This document shows, piece after piece, positions 25,601-37,829 of a stretch of 64,000 nt of DNA. The translations under genes and the position numbers were made by a program. The first letter of the stretch is position 1; the number at the start of each line of letters is the position of its first letter. Source of the stretch: Rallus limicola (Eukaryota > Chordata > Aves > Gruiformes > Rallidae); NCBI GenBank assembly GCA_022605955.1, contig JAKCOZ010000020.1, positions 7,615,001 through 7,679,000 on the forward strand. The letters are read 5' to 3'. The notes under the pieces are model-generated. The model was not told where the DNA came from, did no database searches, and was given only the letters and a program-made list of their open reading frames with translations.

Positions 25601-28600
25601 GCCCTAAAAAGAGCTTGCTTTCTTGTCAGCTGATTTCAATTCAAAATTGCCAATGCAAATTACTCTATTCTGTTCTTTATCGGGCAAGAGAAAAGATTTT
25701 CAAACTGTCAAACTGGCTGGTGGCATCTTGACAGCAGATGGAAGTGCAGTTAAGTAGAGTCCTACATGGCAGTGTCTTTATGTGACTTCTGGAAAACTGA
25801 ATCCACACACTGAATGGCTCTTTATACAACAGGAAATGAGCACACATTTAGGGGAAGGAATCTGCTGTACACCCCTGTCATCTTAAACCAGTCCAGGAAT
25901 GAATGGGACTAGCCCAGCATGAAGAGCAGAGTAGGGTTGTTTACCATATGAGGCCTCTTCCCCCTCTGTCCATCATGTATCTCTTTTAAAACTTGCTGCA
26001 GAAGACTGATTTGAAGACAGTATTATCTTGTGTAGTGTTTGGTTCAGCGAGGGAAGGGAGTGGACAGGGCAAACTAATCCATTATTGAAAGCTATCCCCT
26101 CTTCCCTTACCCAAGGGACAGAGGGACAACGAATGCCTCACGCCAGCCGGCTGACATGAAATGCTTTCTACCTCCCATCCAGAACCTGGGTGAGGACAAC
26201 ATCAGCAAGCTCTTCCATCCAGTATCTACAGCTGGAAGAACAAGAGCGGGTTGTTCCCAGTTCCTGTATAGATCTCAGAACATTTAGCAAAAGAAGCAAG
26301 AAGTATATGCTCTGTTTTCAGGGCCAGTTTTATTGGGAGAGCAGCCCCTGAAGGACAGTTTTGAGCAGGAAACTCCCTGCACTTCTCTAAACTCTTATTG
26401 CCAGCTGAAGACCAGGACCTTTCCTCTCCCAACTTAGCTGTCAGTGCATGTGTCTTCCGACACTTGCTGCAGAGAACTCAGTGGTTTATTTCTTCTACAT
26501 TAGGACGAGAGCTGGTGCTGAAGGAAGTTTCCCACAATAGGTCCATTTCTGAACGTCTGCTGGAGGTTTTCAGTTTAAAGGATCACTCTTCAAGTCCACA
26601 GCGTGCACATCAGAAAACGGGATACAGTACATACATAATCCTGGATAAACTAGATTCCCCACCCCTTTCCATTAAGTAAAATCAGTCAGTAACTAGAATC
26701 CCTGTTTAGGATTTGTGATTACAAGGATCACCCTCCGCCCTGCCCTGGTCAAACAATACGAGCTCTAGGAAAGCATGAGAGCCATCATTTCAATAATGCA
26801 AAACCCTGTTGCTTCCACTCCAGAACAGCTGACTTGAAGTGTATGCTAGGCTGTGCTTATTAACAAAATGAGAAATCTGATATATAGAAAGAAAACACTA
26901 TGTGAGGATTAATCCTGGATTGCAGTTTGTGGCCAGCACTGGGCCGTCATCCAAAAGCAGATGAAAAACAAAATTTCTCCCACCTGTCACTTAGAGCAGG
27001 TACAACTATTGCAGTGTTGTAGTCTCCTCCTTATAGCTATTGTAACAACCCCTTTTATATCAGTTTAAAATTCAGAACTGACCTCACTCTTTCATTTCTT
27101 CCTTGTTTTGTGGGAGCCAGCACTGGAGGGTGAATTTTCTTTCCAGGAATTACAAACAAGAAGCATGAGTAACTTACAAGCTTGGACAGCTAGCTTGTAA
27201 AACGTGTGCACTTCAAGGAAAGAAACCCAGCTTAAAATTGGCATCCTGATGGAACCTGGAGATGCTAACTGAACAAGAAAATACAACTTCTTTTTTTTTT
27301 TTTTTTTACATTGCTTCCGCTGCTTTTGAGAGAAGTAAGCACACTGTCACCACTGATTAAAAAGGACCTAAACAAACCAGTGCAGTTGCTTTGCCAATGA
27401 GCTACTGCACAGCAGAGGGAAATCTCTATTGCGATACACTGCAAGGCATTGTCCTTGCCTCTGATACGCCAGCAAGATAAAAACCAATTTAAGCAGCCCT
27501 AGTGGTTTCATCACTGGTGTTCAATCCACACCAAACCAAAGGAGAAGTCATCTTCATTTTTTAAAATATATTTTCCTGCTTATGGTAGGGTCGACACTCT
27601 GTTGTTGCAATCCCACAGCTGAGCCCTGTTAATTTTTCTCCAAGCCCAGCAGGGTAGGCATGTCCGCTGATGCTGAAATGGTCCCCCTTCCCATTGAGCT
27701 TCCCCTGTCACAATACAGCCAATATAATGGCGATGTCACAAATGTGATTCTGCCTTCTCCCACTCCGAGACCACATTTGCTGCTGCCCTGAAATGCTGCT
27801 TTGTGGCAACGTTCTTCTCCGGTTGTTGTCAGAAACTGCAGTTTTGTTTGTACCCTTTATCAGTCACATTTGGTATGGGGATGGGAAGCTTGGTTTTCTG
27901 TAGAGAAAACATGACAGCCTCGTCATACTGAGACCTACCTATCAAGCCACGACATGTTCATCAGACTGGATGAGAGGGTTAAACACTGAAGTCAGCACAA
28001 ACAGGAGTTCTGACATGAAGGCAAATGCACCTTGGTTTTCAAATAATATCCTCTTTCCCTACATCTATCATCAAAGAAGGTAGCAGGAGCTCAAAGAATA
28101 GCCACACACTATTTTCTGTGCAAGGTCAAAGGAACGCACAGCATACAGTTTATGTTTGACAGTTCTTAATTACTTTGAGCTGTAACGATGATGGAGAACG
28201 AGAACTCTCATTTCAAGCTCTGCCGTTTGCAACTTCAAATTTCACGTTGTGGCCACCAATTTCGGGCTGCGGTGGCTGTTTTAGGGAGTTTCAATCCATT
28301 ACACAGCCAAACTGATAAGCGTTAGGCTGCGTTCTAGTTGTTTTAAAAAACTAATCAAAATAAATTGAACGCGTACCCTCCTGGATTAAGGCCTCTCACC
28401 TTCTCTTTCTCTCCCCTCTCCGCTTGTCACACATTGGCTTCTGCCAAACAATTCAGCACTGACACTACAGCACATCACGTGATTCCAAGTGCTTCAAGCA
28501 TCTTGCGATACTTATTACTATCCACACATCCATAAGTCATTCCGCCCAGCAACGTATGTGAATACTAACGTGAGCTATTTCTTTATGCATTAAAGATTTA

Positions 28601-29745
28601 GAGTTCGCCCAGACCCTTGGAAGAAGCTTTTCCCCTCAGACACTGAAAAATCATCCCTTTTATGTACGTGCATCTTGTCTGCATTTCACGTAGATTAGGA
28701 AGCATGACATAAGAAAAACCTGCTATATCCTCGGATTCTCCCATCCCTCCTGCTTACACCCCTCTGACCACACAAGTCTGCTGTGATTAAGCAATAGATT
28801 TCAGAGGGAAAAGAACAAGGCACTTACACAGGGGTTTCCTTCCCCGCGACAGAATGGAAAGTAACAAATGTAAGAGGTTGCTTATTCCTAATGCTGATCT
28901 CCTCCAGAGCTAAAATGATATGTCAGTAGCAGGTGGCAAGTTTGAAGACCCCCCTCCCTTGCCTTTTTTTTTTTTTTTAATAAATATAACAAAGGGCACA
29001 CAGATTTGACCTAATGGGTCAACCATCAAAAGTTAAACTGATTTAAATAATTAGACCTAGAATGTCAGGCACCACTGCAAATAATTGCTCCTAATGCTTT
29101 TAGGATTAGATTGCTAATGAAAAGGCGCAAAAGGAGGCCACTTGCAGTTGTGGAAATAAGTCAATTTTCTTTCCATATGTCATTTTCTCCATGTAGATTT
29201 GCTATGAAATCCTAAGGAGTCATTTACAGCTTTCTCTCCAGAGCTGCTGTAGTGTATACAATAGTTCTGAGTCATAAAAAATAGTAATAAGTCATCTTGA
29301 AATACTAGTTGTTTATACACTGTATTTATCAAGCACAGCAAACATCTGCTCATAGTTCTGACATTTTCCAATGAAAGTGACTATTGCATATTGTTTTCCC
29401 CTTTAATTTGTGGAAAAACATGGGAGCCATTCAAATATAAACAGCATTCCGCAATAAATTTAAACCAGTTTTGGTCAAAGGACAGTTTATTAGCAGAATG
29501 TAATTTTGATGCTCTTCTTAACTGGTTTCTGGCTGCTCTCTGATTTATTCTAACAACTAAAGGCACATTCAGGGTGATTTCGGGAGCCGTCTGCCAAACC
29601 GCTCGGTTTCATAGATAATTCATTAATGCGATGTAAAGGTATACACACTCGCCGACACTGAACGCAAAGTTCCCCGCCTGAGTTTTCTGAGGCTGCGGAT
29701 TTCGCAGCAGAAAGTTTCGAGTCGCCAAATCCCCGTGTACAAATA
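22650..29745. other. AT-rich non-coding DNA upstream of the CpG island
   Basis: No gene was recognised. A short GGTT repeat occurs at about 22837-22857, a T17 run at 27291-27307 and a T15 run at 28964-28978. A minus-strand frame at 24782-25144 (120 codons) matches nothing known. The last 1.5 kb (about 28,100-29,750) is rich in homeobox-type motifs such as TAATTA and GGATTA and has scattered CpGs. It might contain regulatory DNA for the adjacent promoter; this is inference only. Confidence 0.5.
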
Positions 29746-29749
29746 AATA

Positions 29750-31560
29750 CGCGTTCACCCGAGCGGCCGGGAGCGGGGCCGGGCGGCGGCGGGGCCGGGC
29801 GCGGTGTCCAGCGGCCGCGGGGCGCCCCGGGAGGAGCGCGGCTGGCGGCCGCGATAACGGGGAGCGCGGGGGGCGCGCCGAGAGCCGCCCGCTCGCCGCT
29901 GTGCCCACTTCCACCTGGGACTAGTCCAAGCAGAAGTCAATAATTGACTTCTCCCGCCGGCTCTCGCCCCATACAAAAGGGGCCGGGAGCAAGCAGGGAG
30001 CAGGCAGGGACGCTGCGGGCACCGCGACCGCCCTGCGCGCCCGCGGGGCTCCCCGGGCCGCGCACCGCGCAGGGGGCCGCTCACGCCAGCCTCCCCCCAC
30101 CCCCACTCCCACCCGCCGGCTTTTGCTTTGCTTTTAAATGCAACCTGAAAGACAAAAAAGCCCGGCTTCCCCCGCCGCCGAGCTGGCACCGGCGCTCCTG
30201 GGGATGCAGAGCCCGGCCCGGCTCCGCGGCGCTGCGCGGCGCCTTTCACCCGGGACCGGGCAGCCGCGGGCAGCGATCAGCCCTGCCGGCTCCCTGAATT
30301 ACAGCGATACGCGCCTCGGCAACAATGTTGCCTGCCTGGACGTACAATTTTCGTATTTCTGTTTGTTTTTTTAAAACTGGGTGGACAGCTCTGCGCCTGG
30401 CTGGCGGGGCCGGGGAAGCGCGCATTTCCTCCGGGGGCACAAAGCCGGGCGGGCAGGGTCCTGCGAGCCCCCGGCCGCGGGAGGGTGCGCGATCCTGCGC
30501 TCCGTCCATTGCATCCGAGACGGTGCCGTAACAAAAGCCAGAGACCCGCAGCGACGGGCAGAGCGAGAGGAGTCGGCGGGTCCTTCCCTCCGCGATCCCA
30601 AACGGCCGAGGGGGGCGGCGGGGAAGGGGGGAGCCAGGGCAAAAGTTCACCGCGGTCCCGGTAGGACAGGGGGTGCCCGGTGGGGCAGAGCCCGGCGCTG
30701 TGGTTGGGGGATGCCGGCCTCGCTCGTCGCCTTGCAGCCCCGCGGATGGACTGCGGGGGTGGGGGGGGGGTTGGTGGTAGTGGTGGAAAGGAGGGGATGC
30801 AAGTCCCGGGAGCCCCTTCCCTGCCCTCTCCTCCACAATGCGGCCGGATCCCCAGCACAAACACGCCCCCCGGCACCCTGAGGCTCCGTTCCCTCGTTTA
30901 GGGAAAAAAATAAATAAAATACGGCTCGCTTGCAGGGGACGAGTGGGGATGGGGAGAACGCTGCCGCTCCGGAGCTGCCCGCCCGCCCCGGCGGTCACCC
31001 CCACGCCGGCCAGCCCCGGCGGGCAGCAGCTGCGGCCCCCCGCCCCGATCCCACCGCCGCCGGGAAGGGGCAGCGCACACCCGTGCGCACACACACACAC
31101 AAATGGCACGGGAGGAGGGGGAAAGTTTCCAGCCGCTTCAACCAAATAGCCCAACATTTGCAATCCCCAGACAGGCACGGTGGCGAATACACCGTATGCA
31201 CGCCCCGGCCCCGAAAGCAACGGGGCAGCGCGCCGGGCGAGCGAGGGGAGGGGGCCCGGGGCATGCAGAGAGGGGGGCAAGAGGGAAAAGAAAACCAGCC
31301 GCATTTTTTTTTTTCAATGGAACTACCGGCGGTGCCGGGCACGGCTGCTGCAGGGCAGGGAACAAGGGGACACCCTCGCCACCTCGGCGACTCTCCCGAG
31401 TGGACCCGTGCAGATGGGCAAATAACAGGGGTTGCAAATAAAGAGCGGGGGAGCGGGGCTGGGCTGCACCGCGGAGCCCGGCAGCGCCCGGCCGCCCGAG
31501 CGGGACGCGCGGCCCCGCGCCCCCGCCCGCGCCCGCGCCCCGCTCCGCGTTACCTTCTTA
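29750..31560. promoter_or_regulatory. CpG island / promoter region
   Basis: The sequence changes abruptly from AT-rich to very GC-rich with dense CpG, including GCGGCCGC-type sites, Sp1-type GGGGCGG boxes and runs of CCCGCCC. Islands of this length in birds usually mark promoters of broadly expressed or developmental genes. A TATA-like CATACAAAAGG occurs at about 29,970 on the plus strand. The long open frames inside the island on both strands come from the lack of AT-rich stop codons and are not genes. The gene served cannot be named from this window. Confidence 0.85.
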
Positions 31561-31700
31561 TTGCATCTGGAGCAGCAGCTTTTCTTCCCCTTCCCCTTTC
31601 CTCCTCCTCTCCCTCTCCTGTCCTCTCGGTTTATACCAGCCTGTTCCTCATCTCACAGCCTTCCTCCCAGCGCCATCTTGCAAGCTTGTGACGTTGGGAG
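31554..31700 (-). other. Putative non-coding first exon of a leftward gene
   Basis: On the minus strand the sequence runs from the YY1/CRE promoter motifs to AATAAGAAG followed by GTAACG, a good splice donor at the island's edge. Three upstream ORFs lie in it. The first is an ATG at 31,676 with 7 codons then TGA, the second an ATG at 31,651 with 6 codons then TAA, and the third an ATG at 31,566 with 2 codons then TAA. No long frame starts here, so it is best read as 5' untranslated sequence, with the coding exons further left or outside the window. The upstream end is approximate. Confidence 0.45.
31671..31694 (-). promoter_or_regulatory. YY1-type motif and CRE half-site
   Basis: CAAGATGGCG (31,671-31,680 read on the minus strand) matches the YY1 element common immediately downstream of transcription starts in TATA-less promoters. 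Eight bases upstream on the same strand is ACGTCA (31,689-31,694), a CRE half-site. Spacing and orientation fit a start site near 31,680-31,700 driving minus-strand transcription. Confidence 0.45.
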
Positions 31701-31737
31701 CCGCTCACCCCTGACCCACATTTGAATAGAAGCCAAA

Positions 31738-31812
31738 ATGAAAAAAAGAAGAGGAGAGAGAGAGGGAGAGAGGAGAGAAAGAGGGGGAAGAAGAAGAAGA
31801 AAGAGCGGAACA
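31738..31812. repeat. Purine-rich (GA/GAA) tract
   Basis: About 75 bp are almost entirely purine on the plus strand, a mix of GAGA and GAA units. It lies just upstream of the proposed minus-strand start. Polypurine-polypyrimidine tracts at promoters can bind GAGA-type factors or form triplex DNA; neither is demonstrated here. Confidence 0.8.
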
Positions 31813-32469
31813 AGGAGAGGCAGGGAAAGCGGCAGCTAAGCAAGTGCTGTGCCAGTGTAGAACAGCATCGGCTCCCGCTCCCTTGCCAGCTAGTTTAGTA
31901 ATAAGCAATTTCCTGCTTTTGCAATAAATGTTGCCGCGGCGGGGCTGGGAGAGGGACTGGGAGCCGGGTAATTCCCACCGAGGGACCCGGGCTTCCCCCA
32001 CCCCGAGCCGCCCCCCCACTTCCTTGCCACCCACACCCCGAAACCCAGCCCGGAGCCCGACCACTGCCTCCCGGCAACCCAAATAACTGCTTCTCCCTCC
32101 CAGGTTTTGAGCAATGAAAAAAGCATTTGTTAAGATTATTTCTCCCATCACTGGTGATGTCTCAAGCGTGTGTTAAGGGAAATTATATAGATTATAGCCT
32201 GTACATGTATTGGAATCCGAAATGAGCTTTATACACAAATTAAGAAAACATCCTCATGTATAAGGCAATTTGCATATTAGCTTTTTCTCACTCCCGTCTA
32301 TTTGCTAAGCACTGACAGTGCGTTTTGCACCATCCAAGGCAGAGGTGAAGACATGGCCCTTGCACCCATAGGATCCATAGAAATCTGAAGTTTGGGTTTG
32401 TCCATTTTTTCAGTTATTTACCTATTGGAAGTATATTGAGGGGAAAAGTTATTTGTGTTTTGCATCCCT

Positions 32470-32582
32470 GGTCCTGCAAAGACTTTCATGCATGCTTAAC
32501 TTTAAGCACATCAGTAATCACACTGAGCAAGCAGGGGCCATTCAGATCCTTCCACTAAGCATGTGCATAGCCTGCAAGATCC
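32470..32582. repeat. Ancient palindromic (MITE-like) amniote repeat
   Basis: The left arm begins GGTCCTGCAAAGACTT and continues CATGCATGCTTAAC. The right arm, read in reverse complement, begins GGATCTTGCAGGCTATGCAC and continues ATGCTTAG. The arms are imperfect inverted repeats about 30 bp long around a short centre. Repeats of this form are frequent in reptile genomes. The exact family name is not assigned. Confidence 0.5.
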
Positions 32583-32599
32583 AGCTATTAGTTTGTAAA

Positions 32600-35500
32600 A
32601 TGTTAAGTGTAATGATATGATCTTAATTTTACTGACAATTCTCACAAAGTACAACTGCACAGAAATCTAGATCATACCTTTGTAGCACTTTCTCTCTTCA
32701 GTAGCTAAATAATCTGTAATAACAGGAACAATGCATATAAGCTTTTTTATTGTAATCATGTTCAGGAGTTCCTTCACTATCCCATGTAGGAATTGCCCTG
32801 TTAGCTGCAAGTGTGAGATGACATTTTCTTTTCTTCCATGCCCTCCAAGCCACCCATAACCAAAACTCTCTGTAGCCTAAGCAAGGTGATTCATTAGTGA
32901 AGCTGAGCCTACCATTTAACACATATCTAGGAATTCCCTAATAGCCTCAACGCTAGCAACTCTCTGAGCCACTTCCTGTGCAGATCCCTGCAGTTTGCAT
33001 GCACTTCAGCTGGATCCCAGCTGCAGCCTAAGCTCTCCTTCCCCAATAATAAAGATATTTTCTAGTTGCTCATCCAGAGTTCAAAGTTTTTCCAGGAGAT
33101 GGTTTCTTCAGCCCTACCAAAGTGGCTTGAGGAGCAAATAAAGATAAGGCAAATGACAACAGCCGTATCAGAAAGGTCTGGACTGGTGGTTTGTTCACAG
33201 TACACCCAATAAAGAGCAGAACACTTTAACAGTGGTGAGAACAGCAAACCTGACTGTCAGCACAAGACCCAGTGAAGTAGATAAGGATCAATTCAAGACT
33301 CTTCCCCCACTGAGAAAGTTAATTTAAGATTGGTGGTGCTGGACTTAGCTGTATTTTAAAGCTAAGTGGCCTTGCAAATAGCCAGGGAGGTGTAGGTAGC
33401 CATTTGCTTCACACTGTGCCAGAGGAATTGGTAGGCAAATACACAGAAGTCCTTGTGCTATGTTATCTAAATGGGGGAAATGCATCCTGAAGTTATTTCA
33501 GGCAAGTTTAGACATTTGGGTTTTGAAAGACCCACTTTTGTGAATCTTTGTGTGGCATCCTGAGACCTCAACAATGCCACCATCTGCCCTCAATCTTCCT
33601 TCCTTCCGCTGAAGCTTACCACCCCAGAAACAGTCAGCAGAATTGTCTCTGTGCCCCTGCCAGTTCACAGACCAACATCTTAGTTCAAACCCACTTTCAT
33701 CAGACATTTGAACAAAGGTGCCAGGCTTTGCACAGGAAGGGCTTGAGGCTCAAGCATTTCAATCTGTCTGCCAGCTTTGCTAGGTGGTAACTTTTGAGAA
33801 TGAAGGGAGTGAAGAAGGTTGAGAATGAAGGGAGTGAAGAAGGTTGAGAAGGGGAGAAACACCCTAAAATGCCACCAGATTTAGTCTGCAGAAAGCTTTA
33901 CTTGTATTTGAATCTTCTCTAGGTTTGAGGACAATCAGTTCCTAGCATCCCTAAGGATACAGAGACACACACATTCTCAGTGGAGAGGAGACAAAAAAAG
34001 ATAGAAATGAGGTGTCTGGCACCTTGAAATGATATGGTAGGATGCACCACTACACTCAGCTTCTTATATACATGATAATTATAAGCTGGGAAAAGAATTA
34101 ATAAGAAAGCTAGACCTGGCGCTGTCACTAGAACCATGGACATCTGCGGAGAATCTGATGAGCCAGGTAGAAGTATGACCACACCTACCTGGAAAACATC
34201 TACAGGCATGCAAGGCAGATGCCATGATACCTGTAATGTCTCCAAGCAACCACAACCAGGGAACTTGCCATCCAAACAGCGGGTACACCCTCAAGTTCCA
34301 AGAAATCACACCCACTGTGGGCACGTCTGGCACTGGGTGAAACATGTGTCCCTGTACGAGAAGAGCAAACGGGTTACTGAGGTGCACAGAACAGTGTTCT
34401 CTGGGGAAAGACTGGACTAGGAGGGTGATATTGGCATATTCTGAAGGATGGTTTGGGCTAGTGGGCACTTTGCTTCCACTTCCAGCCAGATACTCGTGAT
34501 TAACTTAGATTCCTAATTTTGGTTGGCTGGGTTTTTTTAACATTTACTTAGCAAAGAGCAGAGTTGACAGCAGTGGGTTGTGTTGGGTGCTCTGCAGACA
34601 CAAACAAAAGCTTCAACTTCTTGGTGTATTGGTGAATATGTTGAATATAAAGTGTCCGAGGCAGCTATGCCGAGCATACTTTTGTGCCAACACTATACAA
34701 AGACCTCAGAACAGAATCCAAAGAACAAGCAGATCACACATGGTCCTTGTATATTAGCCCTCCCCCCCCAGTATCTTTTCACAAAACACTCTGTAATGCT
34801 GCTTCCAGGCAGATTAATTGTATTCCCCCCCCACCCCCAAAAAAAAAAAGTTACTGCTTGCAAAATCCTCAGACTCCAGTTAGTGGAGGAATCCCAGAGA
34901 AATTTCAGGGCTTCAATTTGTTTCTAGTAGTTTTTCACCAACTGATGGGTTCAGAAGCAGCTCCGTTCCTTCACAGCTACGCTAACAGCAAGTTTAAACT
35001 CATCATAAAACATTCTACTTGGGTAGAATTGTTCTAGTTTCGAGCCAGTGCTGGGGGTGAGGGATGAAGTAATCTGAGCAAAGAAAATGCCATTGCAGAA
35101 AGTAAATAGAATAACGACCAAAGGGTGTCCTTGTGCCCTTACAGCCCTTCAGTGCCACCTGCCTTCAGTCCCAACGCTAGTGGATGTCCAGTGCCATCTA
35201 GCAGGCAAAGCGGTTGTCTACAGTAGTAAACTGATGGGTAAAACTGGGTGGAAAAGTTGAAGCAAAAAGGGGAAAAAAAATCTATAACTCAAGGAACTAA
35301 GAAAAACATGCAAGGCAGGTAACACCAGCATAGCGGGTATGTCTGAGAGCAGAGTGAAGGTGAGGGCTAAGCAGCCTGCACCTCGGGAATAAGAAAGGAT
35401 TTAGCCCTAAAAATAAGGGAAGTTTCTTTGCAGAGATTTGCAGTCATTGCCTTTCTGGTGGGGTAGTCCTGACAGTGCCACTGAAAATGCTGAGGACCAG

Positions 35501-37130
35501 AACATCCGATGGGAGCTGAAACAGGGATCCTCTGAGATCTGCACTATTGCAGTGACCCAGGAAAACTGTGCTTCAATGGCAACAGAACAGCTGGTGATCA
35601 CTCATGAAATTAAAGCATTATTTTACTGTCTCCTCAAAAGAAAACTACCTCTGCAGCAAGGCGTATGTGTCTGGAAGGTCTTTTCCAGAGAGTGCCTGGA
35701 GGAGACTCCAATTTTATGCTAAGATGGGTTTTGAAAATCTTTTGTCTCTTAGCTGCGAATCTGTATGTATGAATGTCCTATCCTCGGTAAAGCCCCTTTG
35801 TAATTAGCTGGATTAGCTGGTTCCCCCACTGCTGTCTGTGGCCTTTTGACTGCAGTTGGTGGATGGACACAAGGAACTTTACATTTTGACCTTTGTATAG
35901 TGATACCTTAATTTCTCATACCTGCTCCTGTTCTTACGCAGGCAAAACTTGATAGGGTACAAATCTGACAAATAATTTCTCCACAGCTGGAAAGCAAAAC
36001 ACAGTCTTTTAGGAAAATGGTATTTAATCAAACAAAATCAGGAACCATAAAGGTACTCTGAATCCTTAGGATCAAAAATAGCCACAGAGGTCCCCAATTC
36101 GGAGTGCCTTTTATGCTGTGACTGGTCACAGATTCGCTCGGCTCTGCCCCGGTTTGCATGGGAAGGGTTCTGTTCCAAATCCTGGGGTTAGAAAACCAAA
36201 TAAAAAGAAATAAATAGGCAGAAGGTAACAGTTTGAGAAATCAGGCTAGTCGCTTAGTGCTTGTATGAGGTACTATTTTGTACCCTTCTGCTTCTGCTGT
36301 GTTCTTAGTGATAGAAAGTTTTCATTTCCTTGGAAGAGAAGAAACATACAATATTTTTATTGCTACAAGCTGAAGCTTTTTGCTAGGCGTTCTGGCATAG
36401 GCTGGGCTGACGCAAGGGGTTTGGGGACTCTAATCAGATAAAAACATTGCTTCCATTACAACAAGATCTTTGATTTCTGTTGGCCTGTGAATTTCATTGC
36501 TAATATGTTCACTCTGTACCTATCTACAGAACATCTGTATTTAACTAGCTCTGCACTGTTAGTTAATGTAGTCTGGGCAATGGTGTAATTTCACTAGATG
36601 ATGGGAGAGCAATGAGAAGTAAGGAAAACGACTGAAGAACAAAACCACTACCCATGTGTGTTAAGAATAAAATAGGATTTGCTGCAAACAACTCTCAAAT
36701 AGATGTCAGAAGAAAATTAAAACAAAAAGCAAACATTTCTTCAGCCTTGTCGACAGCTAGGGAACAAGAAAAGAACTGGTGCTACCATGAAGTTTGTGGA
36801 GATGGAAAAAGGTTAAAAGCTGTATCTTTGAAGAGGAAGAATGGAGTTGAGGATGGGAATGAAACCAGCATGGTTAGTTGGAATGAGAGGATTAACACTG
36901 ACATCACAAAAAAGGTGAAAACAAATCCAAAAGAGTTCAACGTTTTTAAGCGAGGGAGAACAGATAATTTCCATCCCAGAATTCCAGAGGAACAAATTCC
37001 AGATTGAGAGGGAGGATTTGAAATAAATGCTGGACCTGGAGGTGGTTCTTGCATGATTTGAAAATAATAGGTATAGTACTTTTAATTTAAAGATCGTTTT
37101 AAAAATATCTAAGTAGCCACCAATATCGTT
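32600..37130. other. AT-rich non-coding DNA
   Basis: No gene was recognised. Open frames reach at most about 130 codons and resemble no family. Pyrimidine homopolymers occur at about 34,766 and 34,826. The stretch around 36,000-36,200 has a slightly different texture, with several CpGs, but no identifiable element. Confidence 0.5.
33795..33852. repeat. 25-bp tandem repeat, 2.3 copies
   Basis: A 25-bp unit beginning TGAGAATGAAGGGAGTGAAG starts at 33,795 and again at 33,820, with a third partial copy from 33,845. The full copies look identical, indicating recent slippage. Confidence 0.85.
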
Positions 37131-37139
37131 GACTTTGAG

Positions 37140-37510
37140 ACCATCACAGGCTTTCAGAAGAGGGAGAAAGAAAAGACAAACAGGATCAAATGCAACTACA
37201 AGACTGATTTTGCTGAATATCCCAAACTATTTCTTTGCTGAGATAACTGATTTTCTAAGCAAGGGGAAATGTGGAAGATCTAATCTATATGGATTTTAGT
37301 CAAACAGCCGGGGTGAAACCACGACAATTTGATACGATGCCACATGGGAAGTTATTAATTAAGACAGAGAAGATGGGGATTAGTGCAAGAACAGTAAAGT
37401 GCATCAGGAATTGTCTGAAGGAGAGGTGCCAATAGATTACTGTTGGGATAGAAAGATTACTAATGATCTGAGTCTGAGCTTGTTTAATATTCACTATAAT
37501 GATCTGTTGT
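37140..37510 (+). mobile_element. Old CR1 LINE reverse-transcriptase fragment
   Basis: The plus strand encodes decayed CR1 reverse transcriptase. A block ending LIYMDFS precedes FDTMPHGKL, matching the conserved region around the first catalytic aspartate, followed by KMGIS...RNCLK-type residues and a CTTGTTTAATATTCACTATA block typical of the downstream RT region. Stops and small gaps show it is inactive and far older than the 44- and 59-kb CR1 copies. The left boundary is uncertain; related sequence may reach back to about 36,900. A 21-bp foreign segment interrupts it. Confidence 0.65.
37306..37326 (+). mobile_element. 21-bp LTR-terminus remnant inside CR1
   Basis: This segment is identical to the last 21 bp of the retroviral LTR at 60,956-60,976, beginning AGCCGGGG and ending CACGACA. 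The match stops exactly at the LTR's terminal CA. Leaving it out, the CR1 frame continues as DFSQTFDT, so it looks inserted. No target-site duplication is visible. It could be the stub of a solo LTR whose remainder, with its left duplication, was deleted. Confidence 0.55.
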
Positions 37511-37829
37511 CATTTAAGCTGGAGTATGCTAAAGAAATGTTCTGATGAAGCAGTCAAGAGGTACTGTCATTACCAGGATCAGAGTATCATGGCTGGTGAG
37601 CTGGACGGCAGTGGAAGCAACGAGCAATGGAAATGGGAGGCAATTATGTACAAAAAACCCCCATGCATTTGGGATGCACTTCAACTTTAGCCACGGGAAA
37701 TTAGGCCTCTTTGTCAAGCTGGTCATCTTTGCCAAGCAGGTCATTCTGCAGCCAGTAAAAACAGGAAGATACCTCAGCAGTGGAGGTCTATCCTGCCCCT
37801 TGTTGATTTGTAGTTTAGGGTAAGAGGAA

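Noticed and set aside
30246..31304. Minus-strand open frame of 352 codons, and several overlapping long frames on both strands, in the CpG island
   Set aside because: Very GC-rich sequence lacks stop codons in all frames. The translations are Pro/Arg/Gly/Ala-rich without domains and overlap each other on both strands, so they are composition artefacts.
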